This document shows, one piece after another, positions 40,080 through 51,238 of a DNA stretch of 64,000 bases. Positions within the stretch are counted from its first letter, which is position 1, and every line of letters begins with the position of its first letter. The notes under the pieces were generated by a model. The model ran no database searches and had not been told where the DNA came from. It saw nothing but the letters and a program-made list of their open reading frames with translations. Source of the DNA: Prorocentrum cordatum (taxonomy: Eukaryota > Sar > Dinophyceae > Prorocentrales > Prorocentraceae). The position numbers and the translations under genes were made by a program. The stretch is from the NCBI GenBank assembly GCA_963575745.1, contig CAUYUJ010016897.1, positions 147,001 through 211,000 of the forward strand, in the 5' to 3' direction.

Positions 40080-40745
40080 TTCATCAGCGATGTTGGAATA
40101 CACCCTCCATTTCCACTGAAGGAACTGCCTCGTTGGAAAGCAACCGTTTGAAGTCCCGGACGCGTGCCAAAATATCGTTATCAGGATTCCAACGCCACGG
40201 ATCAACCGGACTGTTGCGTGTTGACGATCCTGAATCGTGCCAAAACGCTATTCTTGGGATTTCAACACCGCGAACCAACGTAATTTTTGCACTCTCATTA
40301 TCCTGAATCATTTCAACACAATTTCTGGCACGCTGATCATGGAATTCCGTGAAACCGTTGCAAACTTGAAACGCATTTGCGCGGCGCTAAGGCGAGAACC
40401 ACATTTCGAGAAGGAGCCGCCCTCAATCCGTGAAGCTCGTGCGGATGTTGAAAACGAATGTGCGCGGCGCTAAAACGTGGCCACATTTAAAACAAGGAAC
40501 CGCCTTCAATCCGTAATGCTCTTGCAACTGTTACCAATTAGTGCGCGCGGCGCTAAGGCGAGAGTCACATTTTGAAAAGGAACCGATGCGCGCGGCGCTA
40601 ATGCGAGAGCCGCGTTTTGAAAACGACCCGCCCTCCATTCGTGAAGCTGTTGTTGTTTTGCATGCTTCAGGGTCGTAAGTGTGTCAGGCGAAACGCCTGG
40701 GCCACCCAAACAACTGGCCTCGGGGTGTGACAGGGAGAGTTTCTT
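40080..40745 (+). repeat. R1 dispersed repeat, copy 1
   Basis: Matches R1 copy 2 (42905-43586) along its length: 'cagcgatgttggaataca', 'gattccaacgccacgg', 'tgacgatcct-aatcgtgcca', then degenerate ~80-90 nt subunits containing gcgcggcgctaaggcgaga, 'ccacattttgaaaa' and 'cctcaatccgtgaa'. Ends with a short hairpin CAGGCG-aaa-CGCCTG (40685-40699) and 'cctcggggtgtgacaggga'. Non-coding, flanked by (GGA)n on both sides. Confidence 0.8.
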
Positions 40746-40747
40746 TG

Positions 40748-40872
40748 TTATAAGGAATGGAAGAGGAGAGGATGGTGGAGAGGAGGAGGAGGAGGAGGAA
40801 GAGGAGGAGGAGGAGGAAGGAGGAGGAGGAGGAGGAGGAGGAGGAGGAGGAGGAGGAGGAGGAGGAGGAGGA
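40748..40872 (+). repeat. (GGA)n microsatellite
   Basis: GGA/GAG repeat with few interruptions following R1 copy 1. Confidence 0.92.
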
Positions 40873-41274
40873 TGTGGAGGAGGGAAGCAGGAGCCTCTGG
40901 TGCGCCGCCCCACGTCGCGGCCGACACTGAGGACGCAGGGGGCCGGCCGGGACGGCGCCCGCGGCGGCGCGCCCGGCGAGGCTGGCCCGCAGACGCCTTG
41001 CGACTCAGACGACAAGTGCCTCTGCGTCCGGGGCGCGCCAACCCGTCGGGGGGGGAGTCGTCGGCGGTCGGCGGTCGTCGTTCGAAGAGGCGCACACATG
41101 GATTCGGGCGCGTTGATTGGCGGCGGGTCCCGCTTCCATGCTGAATCTGTACGCTCCGTCGCCAAATTAGGCTGCATTGGCGCCATGCTTCGGGGGTTAC
41201 GTTCCCCGATGCCATGGATGTGGCACCCGCGCGCCAGATCGACGGATCCGTAATCCACATTATCGTTTGCCAGG
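40873..41274 (+). other. GC-rich unique segment, no gene recognised
   Basis: Several frames are open on both strands because of base composition. None shows motifs. Confidence 0.4.
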
Positions 41275-41527
41275 GTCGACGGTCGTCGTCGTCGTCGTCG
41301 TCGTCGTGTCGTCGTCGTCGTCGTCGTCGTCGTCGGTCGGTCGACGGTCGGTCGACGGTCGGCGTTCCGGCAGCGTCGGCGACGCCGTTGTCAGCGTCGC
41401 CGTCGTCGGCGTCGCGGCGGTGGCCGTCGGTGGTCGTCGGCGTCGTTTTCGTTGGGCGACGTCGGCGTCGCCGACGTCGTGTCGTCGTCGCTCTCGTTGT
41501 CGTCGTCGTCATCGTCGTAGTCGTCGG
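41275..41527 (+). repeat. (GTC)n-rich tract
   Basis: Impure GTC/CGT repeat with tcggtcgacggtcggtcgac internal duplications. Confidence 0.9.
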
Positions 41528-41640
41528 AGGGGGAGGAGGAGGAGGAGGAGGAGGAGGAGGAGGAGGAGGAGGAGGAGGAGGAGGAGGAGGAGGAGGAGGA
41601 GGAGGAGGGGAAAGGAGGAGGAGGAGGAGGAGGAGGATGG
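41528..41640 (+). repeat. (GGA)n microsatellite
   Basis: Almost pure GGA repeat directly after the GTC tract. Confidence 0.95.
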
Positions 41641-42240
41641 AGGGTAGTCGTCGTAGCCAGTGGTGCTTACACATCTGCTAGAGGTGAAGCCATTTTTTCG
41701 CACGTGCGGACGCCTCCCCCTTCTCTTTCTTCGGTGGCGAGCCTGCGGGGAAGGCAGAGGGGGCGAGGCTCCCCAGAAGGCTCGGAAGGCTTCCGGCCTT
41801 CTGAGAAGTGTTTTAACCCGCCTCCGAAGACAAGGACGGTTTCTCAGAAGGCCAGAGGGCTTCCGCCCCCTTCTGGGAAGGCCCGCCCCCTTTCACTTCC
41901 CCCTTGGGCTCGCCGCCGAGTCTCTTGTGCGATTCATTCGTGGGCGGCCTCAATCGAAGCTGTGCCCATGTCTTTGTTCAGTCTCAGGCTAGGCGTGGAG
42001 CCCTGTCTGTGCTGCTGGAAGCAGCTTTCTGTATTTCTCATTGGTGCAGAGTGCAGTTGCCCTGGAGGTTCCTGTGGTGAGGCCGCGGAATACAAACAAC
42101 AACTGCACAGCATCGGTCTCGGCTGCTGGGCTCCTGTGGGCATTTTTGGACTCGTCCAGAGGATCCTTCGGAGGTCCCTTCGGAGGCCCCCGGAGGCCCC
42201 AGCAGGCTTGACGAGGGCCAGAGCGCCTGAAGACTTCCTT
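41641..42240 (+). other. unique segment with two related hairpins
   Basis: Hairpin 1 at 41774-41803: CAGAAGGC / GCCTTCTG outer arms around GGAAG-g-CTTCC. Hairpin 2 at 41845-41875: CAGAAGG / CCTTCTG around GGGC-ttcc-GCCC. No gene recognised; a 356-codon open frame across it is mostly low complexity. Confidence 0.55.
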
Positions 42241-42620
42241 GTTGTCGTCGTCCTCCTTTTCCTCGTCCTCGTCCTCGTCCTCGTCTTTTTGTCGTCCTCT
42301 TCCTCCTCCTCCTCCTCGTCCTCCTTGTCGTCGTCGTCCTTGTCGTTCTCTTCCTTGACCTCCTTGCCCTCTTCCTCTTTGTCCGTCGCTGCATCTGGCC
42401 GCCACCGCCATGCAATGAGAATCAAGAGTTGCGGGCTCACGGTCGTGTCTAATCTGATCTCGTCCTCGTCTTCGTCATCGTCCTCGTTCTCGACCTCGCC
42501 GCCCTCGTCGCCGCCGTCGTTGTCGCCGCCACCGTTGGCGTCGTCTTGTCCGTGCTCCCCGTCGTCCTCGTCGCCGCCCTTGTTGCCGCCGCCGCCGCCG
42601 CCGCCCTCGCCGGCGGCAGC
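42241..42620 (+). repeat. impure (CTC/GTC)n low-complexity tract
   Basis: Runs of cctcgtc and cgtcgtcctc with unique interruptions. Confidence 0.8.
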
Positions 42621-42791
42621 GGCCTTTCGCAGGCAGCACCCCGGCGGGCAGTGCTGGCCTTTCGGGGCTCCATTCGGAGGCCTGCCCGCGCCCGCGCGCT
42701 GTGGCGGGGCTGGGTGGGGCGGCCTCCATTTATTTCCAGTGGGGTGGTCGGGGAGAAGGCGCGGTTGGGCCTGACCGGGGGCGGAGGGAGG

Positions 42792-42903
42792 GAGGCAGGG
42801 AGCAAAACGAGGACGAGGAGGAGGAGGAGGAGGAGGAGGAGGAGGAGGAGGAGGAGGAGGAGGAGGAGGAGGAGGGGGAGGAGGAGGAGGAGGAGGAGGA
42901 GGA
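42792..42903 (+). repeat. (GGA)n microsatellite before R1 copy 2
   Basis: GGA repeat with one GGG interruption. Confidence 0.92.
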
Positions 42904-42904
42904 C

Positions 42905-43586
42905 CAGTGTAGACCCAAGAATCACCAGCGATGTTGGAATACATCCTCCAAGCTCCCTCTTCATAGGCCCCTTTTCAACGGTTCATTTCACTGAGGGGAC
43001 TGCCTCGTCGGAGGACAACTCTTTGAAGACCCTGAAGCATGCAAAAACATTGTTCCCGGGATTCCAACGCCACGGGCCAAGTTGACTGTCGCATCTTGAC
43101 GATCCTAATCGTGCCAGAACGCCATTCCTGGGACTTCAACACCGCGAATTCACGTAACTGTTGCGCCATCTCTGCAAAATCCCATATCTGGTACTCTGAT
43201 CATGGGAACCCGTGAAACTATTGGAAGCTTTAAAGGCGAATGTGCGCGTCGCTAAAGCGAGAGCCACACTTTGACAAGGAGCCGCTCTCAATCCGTGAAA
43301 CTATTGCATTTTTTACCATGAATGCGTGCGGCGCTAAGGCGAGAGCCGCACTTTGAAAACCACCTGCCCTCAATCCGTGAAACTCTCGCAACCAAGTTTA
43401 AACCGAATGTGCGCGGCGCTTAGGCGAGAACCACATTTTGAAAACCACCGCCTTCCATGTGTGAAACGGTTGTCACTTTCCAAGCTTCAAGATCATACAT
43501 GGTGAGGAATTCTCAGCCGAAACGCCCGTACCGCCCAGAAAAAAATGCTTCGGGTGTGGCAAGGAAATGATTTATAGGGGAAAACA
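42905..43586 (+). repeat. R1 dispersed repeat, copy 2
   Basis: Same order of blocks as copy 1 (blocks named there), diverged roughly a quarter of positions by eye. The hairpin near the end is degenerate (cagccgaaacgcccg). Followed at once by another (GGA)n. Confidence 0.8.
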
Positions 43587-43587
43587 A

Positions 43588-43637
43588 ACGGAGGAGGAGG
43601 AGGAGGAGGAGGAACAGGAGGAGGAGGAGGAGTAGGA
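43588..43637 (+). repeat. (GGA)n microsatellite after R1 copy 2
   Basis: Short GGA tract with 'aca' and 'agt' interruptions. Confidence 0.85.
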
Positions 43638-45080
43638 AGAGAGGAGCAGGGTGATGGTGCTGGTGGTGTTTCTTGTTCCGCACCGCTTCTGCCAGCAACG
43701 GTGCGTTGCCCAGCCGCGCGCCCTACTGCCGCCGCTTTCGTCGACGTCGCTGCCCTTGCCGGAGTCGTTTCAGCGGCCGCCGCCGAGGTGCCTCCGAGGC
43801 GCCGCCCTAGCGGCCCTACTTGTTTGCGGCCGAGGCGCCTCACGTTCCACTCCCGTGTCGCGGCAGAGGTCCCTGGCCACGATCCGCGCTCCAGCCGAGC
43901 CAAGGCTTCGCACCCTGTCTGTGCGATCGGACCCCCAGGCTCGCGGCAGGGGCGGGCCACTCCCCCGAGTACGCTTCACTGTCATGTCCCTGCGTGGTTT
44001 CGGGCCTTCGTTTTCCTCCTCGGTCGTTGTCCCTCCTCCGTGGCGTCTTCCCTGGCCCTCGCTTCATTTCGCTTTTCGGGCCCTCGGCCCCGCTTGTCGC
44101 ACTGTGTGATTGCAGTGCAAGAGAGTTGGGGCTTGCCGCCAACCGTTTTTTCAGTCTGCGGGCGCCAAGTGGCCTGTCAGACGCTGGTCAGCGAGAGGTG
44201 GGATGCACCGGAAGCGAATTAGGCACAGTAGCGTAGAGGAAACCGGCGAGGAGGAAAAGGGGGGAGCCTTCTCAGACCATGCAAGCCAGCGCGAGGGTGC
44301 CGTAGAAGGAAGGACATGCAGCCGCAGGACACAGGCCGACGCCAACTTGAAGATGTAGAGCTTGTAGAAGTCTGGGCAACACTGAGACTCTGCAATCGAA
44401 GACCGTGAAGGTGAAGACCTTGAAGGCGGGCCGTTACAGGCCGTGCGCAGCCACCTCGTGCAGGCAGCTCGCGTGCCGCCCCAGCGCCTCCAGCAAGTCC
44501 GTCGGGTTCTGCGGCTCATTCCCTGCGGCGGTCGCCGCCCTGAAGTGCCACTCTTGTCCATGTTGCGGGATCGGAGTCGCAACGGTTCCAGCCCAGGTCC
44601 AGCAGCGTCGCGACCACTGCCGAGATGGGCCCGCCAGCCAGCCTCCATCTCTTGTCTAGACGCGCGCTCGATAGGCGGCGCACGACCTTCGGCCAGGCTC
44701 GCCACAGGCGGAACACGTCGGGCGGAGCTAGGACAGGGAGAAATCGTTCTTGAGCGTTCCGGAACGCTCTGGGACGGCCGAGGCGCCCGATACATCTTTC
44801 AGAACCACCAGATCTCAGGGATGCCCGATTCGTCCTCGATCCAATTGTGTCATTGTCCTGGCCTCGTCTTGACAATGTGCTAGCACGGCCGCGCGGTTCC
44901 GCCAGCAGGTTGCACCACGCGGTGGGCAGCCGCTACGCTCTCAGGAAGCTATATGATATAGGCCGCCCCGAGAGTTCAAGCGCTGAGGAATTTGCGGCGG
45001 CACCCTTGCCGTGCCGCACCGCCGCCGATGGGTGCCGCTGCAGCGCGTTCCATGCGAGGCCTCGCAGTCGCGGTTGTGGT
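43638..45080 (+). other. GC-rich segment, no gene recognised
   Basis: Several short frames are open on both strands without motifs; codon-like periodicity is not evident by eye. Confidence 0.35.
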
Positions 45081-45084
45081 GGTG

Positions 45085-45153
45085 TTGGTGATGGTGATGA
45101 TGATTATTTTGACGATGACGATAGTAACGACGAATATGGCGATGATGATGATT

Positions 45154-45189
<36 letters not shown>

Positions 45190-45541
45190 CTGATGCTGAT
45201 GCTGATGCTGATGCTGATGCTGATGCTGATGCTGATGAGGATGCTGATGAAGATGAGGATGTGGATGAAGATGATGATGGCGATGCCGATGACGATGATG
45301 ATTATGATGACGATGATGAGGATGATGATATTGATGATGCTGATGTTGAAGATGACGATGATGATGATGATTATTTTTCGGATGACGAAGATCAGGCACA
45401 TGATGATAATGATGATGGTGATGGTGATGGTGATGTTAATGGTGATGGTGATGATGGGTTTGATGGTGATGGTGATGGTGATGGTGATGGTGATGGTTAT
45501 GGTGATGACGATGCTGATGTTGATGGTGATGCTGTTGATGC

Positions 45542-45583
<42 letters not shown>

Positions 45584-45882
45584 GACTGATGATGATAATG
45601 ACGATGGTGATGGTGATGGTGATGTTGGTGGTGATGATGATGATTGTGATGACGCTGGCGGTGGTGATTGTGATGGTGGTGATGGTGATGGCGGTGGTGA
45701 TGGCGATAATGAGAGAGATGGTGATCAGCAGGATGATGTTAATGATGATTATGATGATGATGATGATGCTGATGTTGATACTGATACTGATACTGATACT
45801 GAAACTGATACTGATACTGTTGATGATGATTATCATGATGCTGAATATGATGATGGCGATGGAAGTGATGATGATGATGATC

Positions 45883-45954
<72 letters not shown>

Positions 45955-45981
45955 TTGATTAATACGATGATGATGATGATA

Positions 45982-46049
<68 letters not shown>

Positions 46050-46050
46050 C

Positions 46051-46115
<65 letters not shown>

Positions 46116-46125
46116 AGCGATTGCG
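45085..46125 (+). repeat. ~1-kb impure (GAT)n array
   Basis: GAT repeat with ordered sub-blocks: (gatgct)n near 45185-45235, (gatggt)n near 45415-45500, (gatact)n near 45775-45815, and pure GAT near 45885-45950 and 45990-46115. A 371-codon Asp-rich frame runs across most of it and is judged a by-product. Confidence 0.93.
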
Positions 46126-46375
46126 ATAGCGATGACGATTATTACGACCGTGCTGGTGATATTGACGATGGTGGTGAGTGATCGCGACGGCGATAAGGAC
46201 GATTGTGATGATGACGATGGTAGTGGTGATGATGGTCATCCTTCCTCATCCTCTTTCCGATCCTCCTGCTTCTCCCTCTCCTCCTCTTCTCCTCTTCCAG
46301 CTGCTTCGTTTTCTCTGCCTGGACCTCGTGCTCCTTAGTGGGCGCGCGCGAGGTCAACCTAGAATATTAGACTCT

Positions 46376-46796
46376 TAGAATCCTCCTCCACCTTTTCCTC
46401 CTACATTCCTTCTCCTTATGTAGAACTCCTCCCTGTCGCACCCCGAGGCTTGTCGAAATGGCGGACTGGGCGTTTCGCCAGAGACTTTTACCGTTTATGG
46501 TCCCGAACCTTGAGATTTGCAGCACTTTCACGGATTGAAGGCGGGTGGTTTTCAACATGTGGTTTTCGTTTGAGCACCGAGCACATTCGTTTTCAAAGCT
46601 TGCGTGAGCTTCAAGGATGGAGGGCTGGCCGTTTTCAAGATGTGGCTCTCGCCTTGGCGCCGCGCGCATTCGGCTTGAAAGCTTACAAGAGTTCATCGGG
46701 TGGAGGGCTGGCCGTTTTCAGAATGTGGGTCTCGCCTTAGACCCGCGCAAATTCTTCTCCAGAGTCTACATAAGTTTCAAATACTCTTAGGCCACC
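46376..46796 (-). repeat. R1 dispersed repeat, copy 3 (inverted, partial)
   Basis: The reverse complement contains the R1 subunits: tcaccgtga-like 'tttcacggattgaaggcgg', 'gttttcaa-atgtgg', 'ctcgccttggcgccgcgcgc', and the terminal block 'ctccctgtcgcaccccgagg' with 'gggcgtttcgcc'. Preceded by a CCT-rich tract, the complement of the (GGA)n seen beside copies 1 and 2. Confidence 0.72.
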
Positions 46797-46866
46797 GTAT
46801 TGTCGGAGCCTGCTCGACAATACCTTTTATGCAAGATGGGTCTGAACGACCCGCCCTCGGTCGTTC
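46797..46866 (+). other. two adjacent perfect hairpins
   Basis: GTATTGTCG / CGACAATAC (46797-46805 / 46815-46823, 9-nt loop), then GAACGACC / GGTCGTTC (46844-46851 / 46859-46866, 7-nt loop). Both are perfect and lie at the edge of R1 copy 3. Confidence 0.7.
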
Positions 46867-48394
46867 CGCCGCAGTGCAGAGCTTCTCTGGCCTCTTCGTC
46901 GTGGGCTTGGGGGTGGGATTGGCGGGGCTGGGACTGGGGTCGACCTTCAGCGTTGCTCTGCTCTGTTCGGTCTCAGCTCTCGGGTTGAGGCTGAGTCCCT
47001 TTGGGCTCAGGCGCGGGAGCGCCGTCGGCAGCTCGCGCCGCTCTCCGATGACTCTCCTGGCGCAGGGCCGCCTGCAAATTCATCGCATGTTGAACAAACC
47101 TCGTGCTGGAGCTCGCATTTATTGTGCAGCTGGCTCAGATGCCTTCGGCAGCTTTCATGCCGACGCTGGTACAGGTAAGTGGCTTATCACTGCTTGGGGT
47201 ACTGTTTTCTGCTCGCCCTTCGTTGCAGCTCTCGGGCGGCAGCGCTCAGCGCTTTTTCCAGTTCATGCGCATTCCTTCAGTCGGTGAGTTATCTTGGCTA
47301 GTGATCGGATGTTGGATTGTTCGGATATGGTGCATTTTGTGCAAGAGCGCATGGTCAGAGTCATCCGTAGGTCTGACATTGGGCATACATGCATCGGGAG
47401 TTCTGGCTTCTCGCAAATCGATTATCTCATGGCCTTCGAGTGTTGCACTCCGTACATGCGTAGCGTCAGAGGCGTAGTTGACAAGCCAGGGCACCGTACA
47501 CCGATTTGGCAGTGTGCCTGGGAGGAGCTGGACAGCAGCTCGTGATGCGAACACTTGAGGTGGCAGCCAGATGCCGCAGGTTGCTCGATCGCAGGCCCCG
47601 GCTGTTGCAGGCTACAAGTCGAGTTTGGAAATGTTCAGAAGCAGGCAACTGCGCAGATAAGCGTGAGGTCTGGCCGACCCTGGAGATCTTGACCCCTCCC
47701 AGTCCTTTTCGTCGGGGGTCGAGGTGTCGGTGGAGGACCCTCGTTTAGATTTTTTCGAGTTCGAGCCCGAGGAGGGAGAGGATCCTTGGGCCGACGAGTC
47801 GTGTTTTAACCTGTGCAAGCACAGTCGGCTCCTGTTCTACGGGTGCGCGTGACATGACCATGTAATCGCAGAATTGGCCCAGAACGTAAGCCCCCAGAAC
47901 GTGCTTACTTCCCTGTTTCTGGTGCCCCTGAAAAGGGGGTAGTCGTAGCATGGGCAGTAGTAGTGAGGGTACAGGAGAGTCCACCCCAGCCGAGCGTCCT
48001 AGGAACTCTGGACCACGTGTCTTGGCACACACAAGCCATTCACGACGTTTGGCCCACTACTCGAGAGCCGGTGACATTCCAAGCTGGCGGCGCCCACATT
48101 CTACACATCAGCAGTGCTTTTGCCAGATGGGTGGACACTGCTGAGACCACAATCTTGAATCATCACGAGCTGGCGGCATGCATCAAGTCTCGAAGTGCCG
48201 GGTGCACCACCAGAATGGTGACAGTCAAGCAGTCCGAGCATGTGCGCGAATAGCCGTTGCGAGACGGTATTTCCACGTGTTGGTATCGAGTTCGCAATGT
48301 GGTGCAACGAGTGTGACGACATCGGAGAAGGCAGAATGGAGTAGTTCATGTCGCGCATGAATCGGCAGCATGGCTCAGGTTACCATTTCAATTA
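46867..48394 (+). other. no gene recognised
   Basis: About 1.5 kb with only short open frames on either strand. A sequence matching a splice donor (cag/gtaagt) is at 47174-47182 without supporting exons. Confidence 0.35.
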
Positions 48395-48697
48395 GTGGAC
48401 GGGGCAGGCTCAGATTTTCCTGTCAGCGACGATTTTCGGGATTGCTTTCTCGACACATTTCGGCGCATCATTGATTCGGATTCTGGACAGCTGGTAGTCA
48501 TAAAGGTGCAAGCTTTTGGGGCATCTAGGCGTGCTCACAACAAAGCTGCTGTGGTACCCCACAGAGAGTTTCAACAACAGTTAGATTATATCAAGGCCCA
48601 CGGTTCACTTCACACAGCATCGAACATCCAGATCCTGAGCGCGACGAGTTGCGCGATCACTCTTCAGGACACTCGGTCTCGGTGCATCCACTGGTGA
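48395..48697 (+). CDS. short hypothetical ORF
   Basis: 100 codons (MDGAGSDFPVSDDFRDCFLD start; first codon uncertain). Globular-looking composition with no low-complexity runs, but no family recognised and no neighbours to support it. Could be a remnant of an older element. Confidence 0.25.
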   Translation: MDGAGSDFPVSDDFRDCFLDTFRRIIDSDSGQLVVIKVQAFGASRRAHNKAAVVPHREFQQQLDYIKAHGSLHTASNIQILSATSCAITLQDTRSRCIHW

Positions 48698-48932
48698 TTG
48701 TGGGCCGCAGCTTTGAGCCATGCCATTTTGTCTGACGGTCTAGCGTTGTACTTTGATCTTTGGTTCTGGCAACATCTGCGCGTATTCGGACTCGAGCTGA
48801 AGTCGAGCAGCCGGCACCTTCATCTGCGTTGTTCGCGAGGCCTCGTCTCGCATGAAAGCTCGGGCTGGGTTTAGCACAAACCGACTTTCACCAACATGTG
48901 TCCAACGTTTACCCAGTGAGGGCATCCAATAG

Positions 48933-49735
48933 TTGTGCAATATTTTTTGCGGGGCCGAGGAAGGCCTGTCATGGCCGCGGCAATCCTCGTGCGTTGTGGG
49001 CAAACTCTTCGACGATAGAGCGGGCGGCGACCGTGTTATCGGGCTGATCGCCATGCTCGCTGGGCTGATCGCCATGCATGCTCGACCGTGGGCCATGGCC
49101 AGGGAGGTGCTGAGGAAAGAGGGGTCCCTAGAGCAGGTGAAGGTGGACCACTTGGACGCGGCCATCGCGGGCAACAGCGCTTTGGGGGCGGCGTTCGCTG
49201 GCGCCCTGGAAGACGAGGTGCCCGCGCGCCTCCGCCTTCTACGTGGCCAAGCATTCGTGAACAATGCGCCTCCTTGCGGCTCAATAGAGTGGGGGGTCCT
49301 GGCAGAACGTGCCTCAGCCAAGGGGTCCCCACTTGTGTTTCATCGTGTGGGCTCCATCTCCGCCTCGCCCATCCCATCTTGGAGCAGCTCGGATCCTTTT
49401 CCGAGCTTCTGCAGGTGACGCGATCGGTGCTGCCGGGTTTCAGGAACGGCGCGAGGTCCGCCAAGTACCTCTCAGCCCTCGTATGCCATCGTCTTTGCGA
49501 GACGTGCAGTTCTCTCAGGGAAAGGATCTGGATCGACGACCTCTTGCAGCGCGCGGCAGATTCCAAATGGCATGCGCGATCACTGTTAGTCGTTTTAGGC
49601 GACCCCCCAGGCTCACAGAGCCCGCACAGTGATACTTCCGTAGCTGTGCGTGTTTGCTCCGAGAAAAGACGGCGTCCGCCCCGCCGCGCGCGCGTGGCCA
49701 GCCGGCCCCCTTTCCAACCCTCAGGGCCGACCTGA
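48933..49735 (+). pseudogene. hypothetical coding remnant with 21-bp tandem duplication
   Basis: Two successive frames look protein-like: 48933-49418 (AREVLRKEGSLEQVKVDHLD onward) and then a frame reading LLQVTRSVLPGFRNGARSAK and CETCSSLRERIWIDDLLQRA to about 49600. A 21-bp in-frame duplication (gggctgatcgccatg...) at 49041-49082 produces two GLIAM(L/H)A units. No family recognised; a frameshifted remnant is the simplest reading. Confidence 0.3.
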
Positions 49736-50020
49736 GCTTAGCGGACGGTGACACTTACCATGCACTCATGGCGCGGAGGACTACAACCCCAGGTTCGCTT
49801 TCCCCGAGCATAAACCTGAGCAAGAGGCTTCAATATGATAGATAACGACCGATCAATATGGTCAAACATATGCCACTGACATCGGTCGAATGGCAAATAC
49901 TGGTTGTCAGCCGAAAGTTCTGTCTCCGATGAAAGTGGTTTTACCTGATGAAGGAGCGATGTCCTGCCGCCCAAGGGCGATGTACGTCCAGATGAAGGAT
50001 CACGCGATGATGAGTAGAGT

Positions 50021-51238
50021 GTGGAAGTTCCTGGAACCGATTCCATCGATGAGGTCGACGGGTCGAGCTCGCGCCCTTGCAGCAAGATATCTTGGAACCT
50101 CTCGCACAGAAAAGAGCTTCGTCCAGGTGCGCCGAGGCCCGAGAACAATATCATCCCCCAGCAAGGACATGGCGGAGACGAAGGAGAAGACCTCGTCCTG
50201 GCCCATGACCGCGCGGGCGCTTCCGAGCACCCCTCGAGCGGCGGCCGCGGCGCACCGGCGACGTCGTCCGAGGGGAATTTCTCGCGTAGATCTACGCCAG
50301 CGCCGACCGGTGATCATGGGGACCAGGGGCTGCATGTTGGGGGGCATGGGGTCTATGATCCCGCGTTCCCCGCCCCGCTGGGCGATCTCCCGCAGCGCGG
50401 TGCAGAGATGCCGCCCGCGTGCGGCGAAGACGCGGCAATCCCATCGGGCGGTTCTCTGGAACGACAGTTGGAGGACATCGCGGGCGAGGAGTTCGCGGGC
50501 GACAGTGTTCGATCGGAGAACAAGCAGATGCGCCGACCCGCCAGCTTTTCGGTTACCTCGCCTCTCGGGAAGCGAAGCAGATCCGGTGATGTCCCAGAGC
50601 AGCGCCGAATGATCGTTCCAGGGGGGGGGCGCCCGGGAGCTGCGCTCCAGCCCCCGCCCCCCCCCCCCCCCCCCCGGGGGATTTCAATGCTTGAAGCACC
50701 TGGCCCGCGCGGCCGCTCTCCCCAGAAGAGAAGCATAAGCACTGAAAGAGGCGGGCCAGGGGCGCCGAGGCCGCGGTCGGAGGTGTCCGACTTGTCGGAC
50801 TTGTCAAGAAGATCGAGCATTTTTAGCATGCGTATCAATGCCAAGTGTGCCAAGTTGGGCCCCGGGTGCGCTGACGTGCCCGAGTCGCGGTGCCCCGGCT
50901 TATTCGGCCAGTGTAGGAAGCTTGTTTGTTTTGGATGCTCGAACAGCGGTGGTCTCTGCAACTTTAATTTCCTCTGCCCGACTAGCGCGGCTCCCGCCTC
51001 GCACAGATGCGCTGGATTACGAGTCGACGAGTGGCGAGAGGCAAAGGGGCGGGAAAGGCTCGAGACAGCGGAGGCCCGGGGGCGAGATCTGAATGGGATG
51101 CGTGAGCAACTGCGGCAATCAGAGAGCCGACAACAGGAAGTCACTGCCCAACAGTTGGATAGGGGCCGGGGGGCCATGGCTAACGCTGCGCGCGCCCTGG
51201 AAGAGCGACAGCAGGCTTCAGCGGCGGTGGGGATGTAG
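50021..51238 (+). CDS. Gag-like disordered/coiled-coil protein remnant
   Basis: 405 codons; the frame opens at GTG so the start is uncertain. First 200 residues Ser/Pro/Gly/Arg-rich, including PRRASFSVTSPLGKRSRSGD-like basic patches and a poly-Pro encoded by a C-run near 50656. A middle Cys-containing stretch (CPGLFGQCRKLVCFGCSNSG) may be zinc-binding. The last ~70 residues are helical and charged (EWREAKGRERLETAEARGRD; REQLRQSESRQQEVTAQQLD), a probable coiled coil. The order disordered-Cys-coiled coil, with further coiled-coil and CCCH-like fragments downstream, suggests the N-terminal part of an LTR-element Gag. Not confirmed. Confidence 0.4.
   Translation: MEVPGTDSIDEVDGSSSRPCSKISWNLSHRKELRPGAPRPENNIIPQQGHGGDEGEDLVLAHDRAGASEHPSSGGRGAPATSSEGNFSRRSTPAPTGDHGDQGLHVGGHGVYDPAFPAPLGDLPQRGAEMPPACGEDAAIPSGGSLERQLEDIAGEEFAGDSVRSENKQMRRPASFSVTSPLGKRSRSGDVPEQRRMIVPGGGRPGAALQPPPPPPPPRGISMLEAPGPRGRSPQKRSISTERGGPGAPRPRSEVSDLSDLSRRSSIFSMRINAKCAKLGPGCADVPESRCPGLFGQCRKLVCFGCSNSGGLCNFNFLCPTSAAPASHRCAGLRVDEWREAKGRERLETAEARGRDLNGMREQLRQSESRQQEVTAQQLDRGRGAMANAARALEERQQASAAVGM

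Noticed and set aside
40681-42774. Long open frames on both strands across GGA/GTC tracts
   Set aside because: Open because of simple-sequence composition; only low-complexity translations and no motifs.
44847-45962. 371-codon Asp-rich ORF
   Set aside because: It is the GAT microsatellite read in one frame; other frames give poly-Met, poly-Ile and poly-His of equal length. No gene context.
47174-47182. Canonical splice donor cag/gtaagt
   Set aside because: No flanking coding sequence or acceptor supports an intron.
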